Origin: BRH-c25 sp012519325
Lineage (GTDB): Bacteria > Bacillota > Clostridia > Lutisporales > Lutisporaceae
Assembly (NCBI GenBank): GCA_050950645.1
Contig: JBMNHZ010000007.1
Coordinates: 62,001 to 126,000 of the forward strand
Reading direction: 5' to 3'
Length of the DNA stretch: 64,000 nt
Positions 16,477 through 24,926 of this stretch are shown here, piece by piece. The notes beneath the pieces are model-generated. The model was not told the DNA's origin. It saw only the letters and a list, made by a program, of their open reading frames with translations, and did not search any database. Within the stretch, counting starts at the first letter, position 1, and every line of letters begins with the position of its first letter. The position numbers and the translations under genes are program-made.

Positions 16477-16869
16477 TTAATTTTCACTTTTATTTATTTC
16501 AAGCACTTTGCTGGGATCAATTACTAATAATTTTTCATCTTCATCCCATTCTGCCATGCATCTAAAAGATGGCGTTAAAGATACCCCACAGTATTGAGAA
16601 ATTACTCTAGCTAAGTCCCTGCTATTAATACGTAAATAATTCTTATTACCTACTTTTTCTTTTATGTTGAATGAGCCAGTTATATCATAATCATTATTAT
16701 GCGGCACAATAAGAACAACTTTTTTATTTCTGTCATACCCAATTTTCCCATATTTCCAATCGGCTATCATTTTTGTCGCTGCCATATTAAGAGATATTCC
16801 ATACTCAGCAATTGTCACGCTTGGTGCACCTTTTTCGATATCAAAATATTGTACATTATATTTACTCAT
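16477..16869 (-). CDS. small protein of unknown function, first gene of the GHKL-ATPase operon
   Basis: 130 residues from ATG 16869, which lies eight bases after GGAGG; an ATG two codons earlier is too close to the ribosome site. I do not recognise the family. The protein is mixed alpha/beta, without signal peptide or membrane helix, and contains KMIADWKYGKIGYDRNKKVVLIVP and a final acidic segment EWDEDEKLLVIDPSKV. The N-terminal half has some flavour of a small DNA-binding or regulatory domain, but no helix-turn-helix can be claimed. Being co-transcribed ahead of the ATPase, it is probably a regulator or partner of that protein. Confidence 0.7.
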   Translation of the reverse strand: MSKYNVQYFDIEKGAPSVTIAEYGISLNMAATKMIADWKYGKIGYDRNKKVVLIVPHNNDYDITGSFNIKEKVGNKNYLRINSRDLARVISQYCGVSLTPSFRCMAEWDEDEKLLVIDPSKVLEINKSEN

Positions 16870-16891
16870 TATCATCTCCTCCTATATTTGC

Positions 16892-16921
16892 ATTATACAT
16901 TTTACCAGCACTTATTGTCAA
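16892..16921 (-). promoter_or_regulatory. sigma-A promoter of the small protein/GHKL-ATPase operon
   Basis: On the minus strand TTGACA (16916-16921), 18 bases, then TATAAT (16892-16897), both perfect consensus boxes, 23 bp before the ATG. Confidence 0.8.
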
Positions 16922-17220
16922 TATTATCCTTAATATCTCTCTACATACTATTTGATTACGTTACATTTTATCCTATTCTATCTATACACGCTTGAAATTC
17001 ATTGCATATTAAAATTACATTTTTGATAATCAAACAATACTATATAGATCAGCTCTCATTGCGTAATGTTTAATAAAGCTTCTGCTAAGCATTATAATAT
17101 CAGCAAAACTTTTTGAAGAAAACTCATAAAGATAAGTGCTACTCAAGTTAAGTACCATACTGCCAACTATCAACTTGTTTGTTGTGTAATATAGTCACAA
17201 GTTACAAAAAAACCCTCTTA
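16922..17220. other. AT-rich spacer left of the IS element
   Basis: About 300 bp of AT-rich DNA with no convincing gene or structured RNA. It ends at the left inverted repeat of the IS21-family element. Confidence 0.5.
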
Positions 17221-17235
17221 TGTAAATAGTGTCAC

Positions 17236-17280
17236 CGCCGGGGTATAATTGACCCATAACGCCGGACAGAAATTGACCCA
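17236..17280 (+). repeat. left-end repeated transposase-binding blocks of the IS
   Basis: Two 21-bp direct repeats, CGCCGGggtatAATTGACCCA (17236-17256) and CGCCGGacagaAATTGACCCA (17260-17280), identical outside a 5-bp core. They match the multiple end repeats that IS21 transposases bind. Confidence 0.85.
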
Positions 17281-17337
17281 CACCAAACCAACGGTTACCA
17301 TAAGAGTGTGATTAATACTTTTATGGGAGATGACCGT

Positions 17338-18567
17338 ATGATAAGGAGTGGGCTAATTAACATGATACGCGAAAAAGCACAAAAAGGGAAGAGTGCATAT
17401 GCCATAGGTATGGAACTTGGCATATCAAAAAACACAGTAAAAAGATATATAGACAAGCCAAAAGCAGTGCATGGGCTTAAAGGAAGGACAAGGCCATCAA
17501 AGCTTGACCCTTTCAAACCCAAAATAAATGAAATGATGGAAAACGGGATATTTAACTGTATTGTGATTTTAGAAAAGCTTCAAGACATTGGCTATACCGG
17601 CGGTATTACCATTATCAAGGACTATGTAAAGCCGTTTAGGCCGGCAAGAAGCACCCCAGCGGTGCGAAGGTATGAAACTCTGCCCGGTAAGCAGGCACAG
17701 ATGGACTGGGGTATTACCCACTACATAGACGAAAGAGGTAATGTGCATAAAACCCCGGCTTTCATAATGATAATGGGCAGTTCAAGAAGCAAATATGTTG
17801 AGTTTACCAAGAGATGTGACTTTTACAGTCTCTTAAGGTGCATGGTAAACGCCTTCGAGTATTACGGCGGTGTTCCGGAGGTCGTTCTAACTGACAGGAT
17901 GAAGACCGTAATAGATGGCAGCGAGGCAGGAAAACCCATATGGAACAGTAGGTTTGAAGACTTTGCGGCAGACATGGGTTTTGTACCGAAGGTATGCAAG
18001 GTAAGAAAGCCCCAGACAAAAGGTAAAGTAGAACGCCTGGTGGACTATGTAAAGGATAACTTCCTGCCAGGAAGGCAGTTTAAGGACCTGTATGACTTGA
18101 ATAGCCAAGCACTTGAATGGTGCAAGAGAGTGGACAGCAAAATCCACGGCACTACCGGAGAGGTACCACTTGAAGCTTTAAGTAAAGAACCCCTACAGCC
18201 CCTACCTGATAAGGCAGTCCGTGATAAATACAGGTGGGAGACAAGAAAAGTAACAAGGGACGGGTTTGTAAGTTATGACGGTGCTAAGTACGGTATGCCC
18301 TGGCAGTATAGCGGCAAAGAGGTAAGGGTACGGATATGCGGTGACTTCTTTGAGGCTTATGATGGTGAGGTAAGAATAGCCCGCCATAAGGTAGAGTACG
18401 CATCAGGCAGGATAGTATGGCTTAAGGGTCAGTACCAGGGTCTTGCTGAAAAAGGTGGTATAGCAGTACCTCTACCCTTTGCCAGGAAGAAAGAAACGGA
18501 AGCAGTAGAGATACGACCTTTAAGCGTGTATGACACTCTGGCGGGGGTGGTAGTATCCAATGGTTGA
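17338..18567 (+). CDS. istA: IS21-family transposase IstA
   Basis: About 409 residues from ATG 17338, preceded by GGGAG; the open frame extends ten codons upstream to a GTG without a ribosome site. An N-terminal helix-turn-helix (AYAIGMELGISKNTVKRYI) binds the end repeats. The rve/DDE integrase core shows D in QMDWG, D in LTDRMKT and E in KGKVERLVDY. The full length is retained. It overlaps istB by 8 bp, as in most IS21 elements. Confidence 0.95.
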   Translation: MIRSGLINMIREKAQKGKSAYAIGMELGISKNTVKRYIDKPKAVHGLKGRTRPSKLDPFKPKINEMMENGIFNCIVILEKLQDIGYTGGITIIKDYVKPFRPARSTPAVRRYETLPGKQAQMDWGITHYIDERGNVHKTPAFIMIMGSSRSKYVEFTKRCDFYSLLRCMVNAFEYYGGVPEVVLTDRMKTVIDGSEAGKPIWNSRFEDFAADMGFVPKVCKVRKPQTKGKVERLVDYVKDNFLPGRQFKDLYDLNSQALEWCKRVDSKIHGTTGEVPLEALSKEPLQPLPDKAVRDKYRWETRKVTRDGFVSYDGAKYGMPWQYSGKEVRVRICGDFFEAYDGEVRIARHKVEYASGRIVWLKGQYQGLAEKGGIAVPLPFARKKETEAVEIRPLSVYDTLAGVVVSNG

Positions 18568-19357
18568 ACTGGAACACACCCGCAGCCTCCTTTCAGAGCT
18601 TGGACTGGATACAGCTTCCGAGCTCTTGGATGCAAAGCTTGAAGATGCAATGCATAAAGATGCTACTTACCTGTCATTCTTAAGTGAGCTCTTGGGCGCT
18701 GAGATGCAGGAGAAAAAGCGGCGCAGTGAGGAAACAAGGATTAAGCTGTCAAGGCTGCCGCATAGAAAGACACTGGAAGAGTTTGATTTTGGCTTCCAGC
18801 CCAGCATAGATGCAAGGCAAATCAAGGAGTTATCAACTCTTGCCTTTGTGGCAAGGGATGAGAACGTAATTTTTTTAGGTCCTCCCGGTGTCGGCAAGAC
18901 TCATCTTGCGGTAGGCCTTGCGATGCAAGCCCTAAGGTCCGGTATGACGGTATATTACACTAGCTTGGCACATCTCATAGCAGACTTAGAAAAGGCAGCG
19001 CAGCAAGGCAAACTGGAACGCAGATGGCATGTGTATACCCGGCCCGACATACTGATTATCGATGAAGTAGGGTATATGCAGCTGGACCGTGCATCAGCGG
19101 AGCTGCTCTTTAGAGCTATATGCTCTAGGTATGAAAACGGCAGCATAATACTTACCAGTAATAAATATTTCAGTGATTGGGGCGAGCTTATGAACGATAC
19201 AGTAATAGCCACAGCTATATTGGACAGGCTGCTGCATCATGCCCATATCATAAACATAAGGGGTGAGAGCTATAGGCTAAAAGACAGGCTAAAAGGCGGT
19301 GTCAGAGTTGTACCCCCGGCCGATATCCCAGTATTGGATAATCCGGCGCAAGGGTAA
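18560..19357 (+). CDS. istB: IS21-family helper ATPase IstB
   Basis: 265 residues of the DnaC/IstB AAA+ family. Walker A is GPPGVGKTHLA (about residue 107) and Walker B is ILIIDEVGYM. SIILTSNKYFSDWGE is the sensor segment. IstB stimulates IstA-driven transposition and target choice. It overlaps istA by 8 bp, implying coupled translation. Confidence 0.95.
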   Translation: MVELEHTRSLLSELGLDTASELLDAKLEDAMHKDATYLSFLSELLGAEMQEKKRRSEETRIKLSRLPHRKTLEEFDFGFQPSIDARQIKELSTLAFVARDENVIFLGPPGVGKTHLAVGLAMQALRSGMTVYYTSLAHLIADLEKAAQQGKLERRWHVYTRPDILIIDEVGYMQLDRASAELLFRAICSRYENGSIILTSNKYFSDWGELMNDTVIATAILDRLLHHAHIINIRGESYRLKDRLKGGVRVVPPADIPVLDNPAQG

Positions 19358-19395
19358 ACCGGCCAACCAAAACCCGGCGATTAGAGACCGGCGAT

Positions 19396-19439
19396 TGGGT
19401 CAGTTTTCAACCGGCGATTCGGTCAAAAACAGCCCGGCG
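19396..19439 (-). repeat. right-end repeated transposase-binding blocks of the IS
   Basis: On the minus strand CGCCGGgctgtTTTTGACCGA (19419-19439) and CGCCGGttgaaAACTGACCCA (19396-19416) mirror the left-end blocks. Further CGCCGG copies follow toward istB. Confidence 0.8.
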
Positions 19440-19588
19440 TTGACAATAGTAACATAACATGGGATTATATTCAATTAATCGACTTTTTTCTTCCTTAAGT
19501 TCTGTCTATCAATTTGCAGCTTATATATACAAACCTACTAAAGCAAAAAATAATAATGGGCAAATGACATCTGATTTGCCCATTAAAT

Positions 19589-19840
19589 CTATTTAATGCG
19601 TCTCATAATTATTTCATCTTGTCTGGTAACTTCCTTTTCAATACGTTCTAATATGTCAGTATGCTGTTTATATCCATCAAACAGGGCTTTGACTTTTGGA
19701 TTCAATTCATTCTCCATTCTAACTATATCACTTTTATCAGCCTTTTTATCGAGCTTGCTTTTTACTTCCTTAAATTGTTCTGTCATTTCAGAATACATTT
19801 TTGTTAAAAGTTCAAAGACTTCATCTTCCAAATATATCAC
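19589..19840 (-). CDS. small coiled-coil protein of unknown function
   Basis: 83 residues, charged and almost wholly helical (EMTEQFKEVKSKLDKKADKSDI, then HTDILERIEKEVTRQDEII), with the heptad pattern of a coiled coil. The start may be GTG at 19840, or TTG three codons in, which is better spaced from AAGGGG. Similar short proteins occur singly in many clostridial genomes; their role is unknown to me. It lies between the IS element and the ABC operon and has no obvious partner. Confidence 0.6.
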   Translation of the reverse strand: MIYLEDEVFELLTKMYSEMTEQFKEVKSKLDKKADKSDIVRMENELNPKVKALFDGYKQHTDILERIEKEVTRQDEIIMRRIK

Positions 19841-19910
19841 GCCCCTTTAGAATATTATAACATATTTCTTAGCGTGGTCAAAAAAAGGTTTTTTATCCAT
19901 ATATGCTTAT

Positions 19911-20627
19911 CTAATCCTTTGCAATTGCTTTACGAAGAGGCAAAAAGCAGATTAGTACAATTAACGCTGCACCTATAATAAGGCTTAAAGCTCCAATATA
20001 GACATTGTTATTATAGGCAAAGCCCATGGACCTGCTCAGAAGGTTTGTAACTGCTCTGCCCGCCAATCCCCCTGATATTTTATCAATATAGTATAATATG
20101 GTTAACGACAGAACAGGTAAAAATGAAACAACAATTTTCATTATACTGTTGCATCTATAGTACAGCATGGTAATGAACCATCCAAAACAAACAGCAAATG
20201 TATTTAAACCAAAGCACCACAAGAACCCTGCAAAGAAAGAGTTATTCCTGTAAAGCTGCATAACAACACCTTCATAAGGGATATTCAAAACAAATACATT
20301 ATTAAATATAACATTCAATATAGCATCTACCAATGCCATAAATGCAGATACTGTAACCAAGGCAATTGCATTACCAAAATAGAATCCCTTTCTTGATACG
20401 TTATTTGCAAGCATGAACTTGAAATTTGACTTAAAACAATTCAGCCCTGCCACAAAAAGAAATATTACCGTTGCCATTTCCAGGCCTCCAAAGGATATAC
20501 TTTCCCCATTTATCGCAACTGTGGCACTAATTGAAGATGTTATTAATATGTTAATGAAACAGAATACTAACACAGCCTTCCAAAAATCATGTATCTGATA
20601 TTTAAATACCTTATAAATATTATTCAT
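19911..20627 (-). CDS. ABC transporter permease (ABC-2-like)
   Basis: 238 residues with about six hydrophobic segments and no known binding domain. It follows the ATPase gene by 17 bp. With the ATPase and the GntR repressor it forms a YtrA/YtrB-type exporter unit. Such units in Firmicutes often respond to cell-wall antibiotics or bacteriocins (family knowledge). The substrate is not evident. Confidence 0.85.
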   Translation of the reverse strand: MNNIYKVFKYQIHDFWKAVLVFCFINILITSSISATVAINGESISFGGLEMATVIFLFVAGLNCFKSNFKFMLANNVSRKGFYFGNAIALVTVSAFMALVDAILNVIFNNVFVLNIPYEGVVMQLYRNNSFFAGFLWCFGLNTFAVCFGWFITMLYYRCNSIMKIVVSFLPVLSLTILYYIDKISGGLAGRAVTNLLSRSMGFAYNNNVYIGALSLIIGAALIVLICFLPLRKAIAKD

Positions 20628-20644
20628 GACTATTTCGCCTCCAA

Positions 20645-21505
20645 CTAATTTGTTAAGCTTATAAAAAGCTTTTGAAGTTCCGCCTTGCCAAACTCCAGCC
20701 CCAGTTCCTCCGCCAGAGCTTCATCCTTATTATTAACAGCTTCCAATACCGTAGCCGACTTAAAGCTTCCGATAGTATCAATACCTATGCATTTCCTGCC
20801 CTGGATGTATTTATCCACCTTCGAAGCTTCTCCCGAAACTATATAAGCCCCTGACAAAAGCTCCTCCACCGACTGCTTCAGGATCAGCTTTCCTTCTTTA
20901 ATTATTATTGCCTCTTCGATTACCGGAGCCACTTCCTCAATAAGATGGGTAGATATAATTATTGTCTTTGACCTTTCACTGTAATTGGAAATAAGCTCTT
21001 TATAAAACATATCCCTGTGATTTGCATCCAATCCCAGCACCGGTTCATCAAAAAGAACAATATCCGCATTGGAGGCAAGAGCTGCAATAGCCTTGAATAT
21101 TGAAGCATAACCCGTAGATAAATTCTTTACTCTTTTTTTTGTATCCAGCCCGAACCTTTCCGATAAATCTTTAGCATATTCCATATCAAAGGAGGGATAA
21201 AACTCCTTTATCCATTTATATATATTCCTTACCCTTTCATCTTCGGGATACAGGTTTTGCTCAGTCATATAAAAAATATTACTTAGGACCCGATCATTTT
21301 CAAAAACTGTTTCTCCGTCAATTAAAATTTCACCCTCAGTCGGAAATATCCTGTTTGTCATCAGATTTAAAAGAGTTGTCTTGCCTGCTCCGTTTCTTCC
21401 CAATAGTCCATAAATCCTGTTGGATTCAATGGTAATATCAACCTTGTCAAGGGCCTTTGTATGCCCATAAACCTTACTTACTCCCTTTATCTGAATTGTC
21501 TTCAA
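20645..21505 (-). CDS. ABC transporter ATP-binding protein
   Basis: About 286 residues. Walker A GRNGAGKTTLLN, signature LSTGYASIFKA (a variant of LSGGQ), Walker B ADIVLFDEPVLGLD, and the switch histidine in IIISTHLIEE are present. I chose TTG at 21505, since GGGAGG is eight bases upstream; the GTG two codons earlier is too close. It overlaps the gntR gene by about 32 bp. It energises the adjacent permease. Confidence 0.93.
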   Translation of the reverse strand: MKTIQIKGVSKVYGHTKALDKVDITIESNRIYGLLGRNGAGKTTLLNLMTNRIFPTEGEILIDGETVFENDRVLSNIFYMTEQNLYPEDERVRNIYKWIKEFYPSFDMEYAKDLSERFGLDTKKRVKNLSTGYASIFKAIAALASNADIVLFDEPVLGLDANHRDMFYKELISNYSERSKTIIISTHLIEEVAPVIEEAIIIKEGKLILKQSVEELLSGAYIVSGEASKVDKYIQGRKCIGIDTIGSFKSATVLEAVNNKDEALAEELGLEFGKAELQKLFISLTN

Positions 21506-21869
21506 TTTCACTACCTCCCACTATCATTTTAATGATATCCTCCTTTGAAATATTCAGCTTTGCAGCCTCTTCCAGGAGGGACTGCACATAATCCTTATAG
21601 AAGCTGTTCCTGCGCTTTTCAAGAATCTTCTTTTTTGCCCCTGTGGAAACGAACATGCCCAGCCCCCTCTTTTTATAGAGGATACCCTCATCTACCAGCA
21701 CATTTACTCCCTTTCCTGCTGTTGCGGGATTTATTTTATATTTTACCGATATCTCTGTGGTAGAAACTATTTGGAATTCTTCCTCAAAAATCCCCTTTAA
21801 TATGTTGTCTTCAATGGCTTCTGCCAGCTGCAGATATATCGGTTTTTCACTATTAAAGTCAATGAGCAT
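21474..21869 (-). CDS. GntR-family regulator, YtrA subfamily
   Basis: 131 residues. A winged helix (PIYLQLAEAIEDNILKGIF, then STTEISVKYKINPATAGKGVNVLVDEGI) is followed by a short helical tail instead of a full effector domain, which defines the YtrA subgroup. GGGGAGG precedes the ATG. It is the first gene of the ABC operon and probably represses it through the operator at 21893-21918. Confidence 0.92.
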   Translation of the reverse strand: MLIDFNSEKPIYLQLAEAIEDNILKGIFEEEFQIVSTTEISVKYKINPATAGKGVNVLVDEGILYKKRGLGMFVSTGAKKKILEKRRNSFYKDYVQSLLEEAAKLNISKEDIIKMIVGGSEIEDNSDKGSK

Positions 21870-21892
21870 GAACTTCAGCCTCCCCTATTGGT

Positions 21893-21918
21893 TAGTTGAC
21901 TACTTATGTAATTAACTA
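21893..21918. promoter_or_regulatory. inverted-repeat operator for the GntR regulator
   Basis: TAGTTGACTA, six bases, TAATTAACTA: the arms match at 8 of 10 positions as an inverted repeat. It overlaps the -10 box and fits the TAGT...ACTA type of YtrA-like sites. Confidence 0.6.
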
Positions 21919-21943
21919 TATAACATAAGAGATGCATTGTCAA
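21915..21943 (-). promoter_or_regulatory. promoter of the gntR-ABC operon
   Basis: TTGACA (21938-21943), 17 bases, TATAGT (21915-21920) on the minus strand, about 45 bp before the gntR ATG. Confidence 0.8.
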
Positions 21944-22015
21944 GTAAAAAAACGTAAAAAAATACATTTCTGCAAATCATAACAGAAATGTACTCTTGTT
22001 TTTCGTATTATTCTT

Positions 22016-22336
22016 TTACTCAACTATTACTGCCGTACCTGAAGCCGTTACCATGAGCATATTGCCCCCCTGGCCCAATACCTCATAGTCAATGTCTATT
22101 CCTATTACTGCATTAGCGCCAATAGCCCCTGCTCTTTTCTCCATTTCTCTTAATGCTGCTTCTCTTGCCTCAATCAGTTCTCCCTCATAGGATCCGGAAC
22201 GGCCTCCGAAAATATTTGTTAGCCCGGCTGCAAAGTCCTTTATAAAGTTTACTCCGGAAATAACCTCTCCGAATACTATCCCTTTATATTCTTTAACCTT
22301 CCTGCCTTCCACATTTGGTGTTGTAGTTATAATCAT
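22016..22336 (-). CDS. YbjQ/UPF0145 family protein
   Basis: 106 residues, the typical length. Family marks are TTTPNVEGRKVKEYKGIVFGEVI and the IGANAVIGIDIDYE segment. YbjQ proteins form rings and are called heavy-metal-binding by homology, but their role is not established. The gene is alone, between the GntR operon and the aldolase-like gene. Confidence 0.9.
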   Translation of the reverse strand: MIITTTPNVEGRKVKEYKGIVFGEVISGVNFIKDFAAGLTNIFGGRSGSYEGELIEAREAALREMEKRAGAIGANAVIGIDIDYEVLGQGGNMLMVTASGTAVIVE

Positions 22337-22443
22337 CTAAAACCCTCCATTCATGCTAATTACATATTCCAATAGTATAATACTTTAATAAATGGAAAAA
22401 GTCTGATATTAAGTGACAGTCTGTTAGTTTGTTAACCTAGCAT

Positions 22444-23550
22444 TTATTTCAGCTTGCCCCTGCAATCCACAGGAATCTCATCTATTACCTCTCCCTTTGA
22501 AATAATATAGGCTGTTTCATGCAGATTGACGACAGGGCATATATGATTGGGAATAATCTCCACCTTATCACCGACTTTGACTGAATCATGGAATTCTTTA
22601 TTGTATATAATTGCATGCTCATCATATACGGTATGTATATTTACTCCCGGCCAGCCTTTAATCAGACCCAGGCCTTTTGTGGCAGTAAATCCTTTGCTCC
22701 TGGCTTGTGCAGTAAGCCCCTTGGCTCCCACATCTGTAATTACCCGCTCCGGGGTAGGCAAACTGATTACGGTAGTCAGAACAGTTGCAGCATTGCGTTC
22801 AAAGCTTCCGCATGCATTTCCCTGGGATGCATCCATAAAAATATATGTGCCCGGCCTGATTTCAGTTATTCCGTCCAGTATTGGAAAATCATGCATCAGG
22901 GAAGGTGTAGAGCCTATACTGATTGTTTCCAAATAAAATCCTGTATCTGCCGCCAGTTGGGCAAAGCGGAGAGTCCTTTTTTGCGACTGCAAATGAATTT
23001 CCCTGCATGCCTCCACATTCTCCGCAGCATAGGAATGACCTTCATGGGAGAAAACCCCTTTTAAATATATGTTTCTGCACCGCTTCAAATGATTAAGCAG
23101 CTCTATAAACGCAGCTTCTTCAATAACGCCGGAGCGTTCTTCGCCAACTTCAATTTCAATAAGCACAACTGCCTGCTTACTGCTGCCTTCAAAAGCCTTC
23201 TCAATCATATCTGCCTGCGGGATGCTGTCAAGCCCGAAGGATATATCGATTGTTTCAGCCAGCTTGCGAATCCGGCGCAGTTTTTCTTCACCGACTATCT
23301 CGTTTGCAATGAATATATCTTTCAGCCCTTTGGCTGCCATAACTTCCGCCTCGCCAACCTTGGCTACGGTTATACCTTTTGCACCAAGCTCCTCCTGCAG
23401 AAGAGCCAGCCTGGACATTTTATGAGTTTTTGTGTGGGGCCTCAGTGCAACATTGCAGCGATTTGCATAGTCCTGCATCCTTATACAATTACTTAACATT
23501 ATATCTTTATCAATTAATAGAGCTGGTGTATCCAGTTCCAGATAATTCAT
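22444..23550 (-). CDS. D-threonine aldolase/D-serine dehydratase-like PLP enzyme
   Basis: 368 residues of the fold-type III PLP family (alanine racemase N-terminal barrel plus a D-serine-dehydratase-like C-terminal domain). The likely PLP lysine is in RPHTKTHK (about residue 43). The C-terminal NHICPVVNLHE carries the His-Cys pair that binds a metal in DSD1-type enzymes. It should act on D-threonine, D-allo-threonine or D-serine; the exact substrate cannot be decided. It is transcribed alone. Confidence 0.88.
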   Translation of the reverse strand: MNYLELDTPALLIDKDIMLSNCIRMQDYANRCNVALRPHTKTHKMSRLALLQEELGAKGITVAKVGEAEVMAAKGLKDIFIANEIVGEEKLRRIRKLAETIDISFGLDSIPQADMIEKAFEGSSKQAVVLIEIEVGEERSGVIEEAAFIELLNHLKRCRNIYLKGVFSHEGHSYAAENVEACREIHLQSQKRTLRFAQLAADTGFYLETISIGSTPSLMHDFPILDGITEIRPGTYIFMDASQGNACGSFERNAATVLTTVISLPTPERVITDVGAKGLTAQARSKGFTATKGLGLIKGWPGVNIHTVYDEHAIIYNKEFHDSVKVGDKVEIIPNHICPVVNLHETAYIISKGEVIDEIPVDCRGKLK

Positions 23551-23702
23551 TGCTTTTCCTCCTTTGGTGCAAATTCAGAAGTCATCCCTATTCCGTGTAT
23601 ATTCTGCATATGCCTCAAATAAAGTTTCTACCCTATAATACCATTATTCTTTGCAAGACTTATCATTTATTACTCTAGTTTTTTGGTTATGCAGCAATAA
23701 TA

Positions 23703-24428
23703 TCATTTAAAGTCTATAGCCTTAACAGGACATGCATCAATTATCGGTTTTAGTTCATCTATTTGTGCATCATTAAGGATTGACCCCTTCCATTTTGCTT
23801 TTTTACCCACTACCTCAAAATACTGAGGCAATAGTTTTTCACACAGTCCACATCCAATACAATATTGTACTTTAATATCAATACCAGTTACTTTATCAAG
23901 GTTCTGCCCTTTCTGAACAGGAATATCTTCCTTTTTTACAAATATAGTCATTAGATATGCCATTATTATTATGGCTATCACTGTAAATACCCATCTTATT
24001 CCCATGAACTGTATTCCTAAGAATTTCGCTTCATTGGCAAGCATCGGGACTTTTATTACCGCCCATGCACTTAAAATAATTACTACATTCGCGATGCTGG
24101 CGCCTTTCTTTAAAAGTATTTTGCAGATTGGGAATGCAGCGTAGATAGGTCCTGCTGAAAAACTGCCCAATAATAACGAGAATACGCCCCCCTTTATTCC
24201 TGCTTTTTCTCCAAATCCGTTTACGATTACTTCTTTAGGAACCCATGCTTCTATAATTGATGTAAGTATAAATACCACAGGCATAATTTGCAGCATCTCT
24301 ATAATATAATACATGCTGTTTTTTACAGACAAATAAGCCTTATCAGGCATTGCGATAAATAGAAAAACATACGCCAGAGATACTGCTGTCAGTAGTTTGT
24401 TCTTTTTAATTGTTTCAATTATATTCAT
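23703..24428 (-). CDS. permease half with C-terminal single-cluster ferredoxin domain
   Basis: 241 residues. The first ~170 are membrane helices of the DUF318/ArsP-like permease family (GSFSAGPIYAAFPI and SAWAVIKVPMLANE are typical). The last ~60 form a soluble ferredoxin-like domain with CIGCGLC, a further CP (DACPVKAIDF) and the surrounding pattern of a single [4Fe-4S] ferredoxin. RBS GGGAG precedes the ATG, which overlaps the upstream permease gene by 4 bp. The permease is thus encoded in two halves, one carrying a redox module. It may couple transport to electron transfer or sense redox state. ArsP relatives export organoarsenicals; that is not proven here. Confidence 0.8.
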   Translation of the reverse strand: MNIIETIKKNKLLTAVSLAYVFLFIAMPDKAYLSVKNSMYYIIEMLQIMPVVFILTSIIEAWVPKEVIVNGFGEKAGIKGGVFSLLLGSFSAGPIYAAFPICKILLKKGASIANVVIILSAWAVIKVPMLANEAKFLGIQFMGIRWVFTVIAIIIMAYLMTIFVKKEDIPVQKGQNLDKVTGIDIKVQYCIGCGLCEKLLPQYFEVVGKKAKWKGSILNDAQIDELKPIIDACPVKAIDFK

Positions 24429-24907
24429 ATTATCACTCCCATCGCCAATGCTATCACAACCGCAAATACAAAACTGAAAATATTACGGGCAGCTGCGAAT
24501 TTCAAACCAAATTCCTGTCTTTCCAATGGGAATGTCACCAGTCCAACCATTGTAAGGGTGGTTAGGAAAGCGACAGCGGGAACAATACTTGCACCTACAT
24601 CTACAAGAGAGCCCACCAGAGGAAACGCCACAAAGGCCGGAATTAATGTGATACTACCTGCCAAAGCAGAAACAATAGTTGAGATAAACGGATTAGATGC
24701 TCCCAAAACATCTTTTATAACTTCGGGCGGTATGAAGGTCAAAATCAATCCTATAAGCAGTAAAATGCCTACAATCTGTCCGACCATATTTTTCATCATA
24801 CCTTTTGCCATTTTCATTGAATTAAATGTCTTCTGCTTATCTTTAACAAGAGACACGATAAGCGCAGCCCCTGTTATTCCCCATAATGACACTGTAAAAA
24901 TATCCAC
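24425..24907 (-). CDS. permease half (DUF318/ArsP-like)
   Basis: 160 residues with about five membrane segments (IVGILLLIGLILTFIPPEVIK and AGSITLIPAFVAFPLVGSL). The start is GTG at 24907 with AAGGAG eight bases upstream. Together with the next gene it makes a full-length two-repeat permease. A Crp/Fnr regulator is divergent and an ArsR regulator lies nearby, hinting at control by redox or metal. Confidence 0.82.
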   Translation of the reverse strand: MDIFTVSLWGITGAALIVSLVKDKQKTFNSMKMAKGMMKNMVGQIVGILLLIGLILTFIPPEVIKDVLGASNPFISTIVSALAGSITLIPAFVAFPLVGSLVDVGASIVPAVAFLTTLTMVGLVTFPLERQEFGLKFAAARNIFSFVFAVVIALAMGVII

Positions 24908-24926
24908 CCCTTATCACTCCTTCTCT

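Larger units (their letters stand above)
17221..19454 (+). mobile_element. IS21-family insertion sequence
   Basis: A 2.23-kb element with istA and istB on the plus strand. The ends form terminal inverted repeats: TGTAAATAGTGTCA at the left and, read on the other strand, TGTTACTATTGTCA at the right. Inside each end are repeated blocks with a CGCCGG...TTGACCCA pattern, as is usual for IS21 elements. Both genes are intact, so the element may still move. No direct target duplication of 4-8 bp could be seen in the flanks, which suggests an old or rearranged insertion. Confidence 0.92.

Noticed and set aside
17221..17280. Repeats that could be taken for a CRISPR-like array
   Set aside because: Only two 21-bp units with a 3-bp gap, identical in their ends; they are IS21 end repeats.
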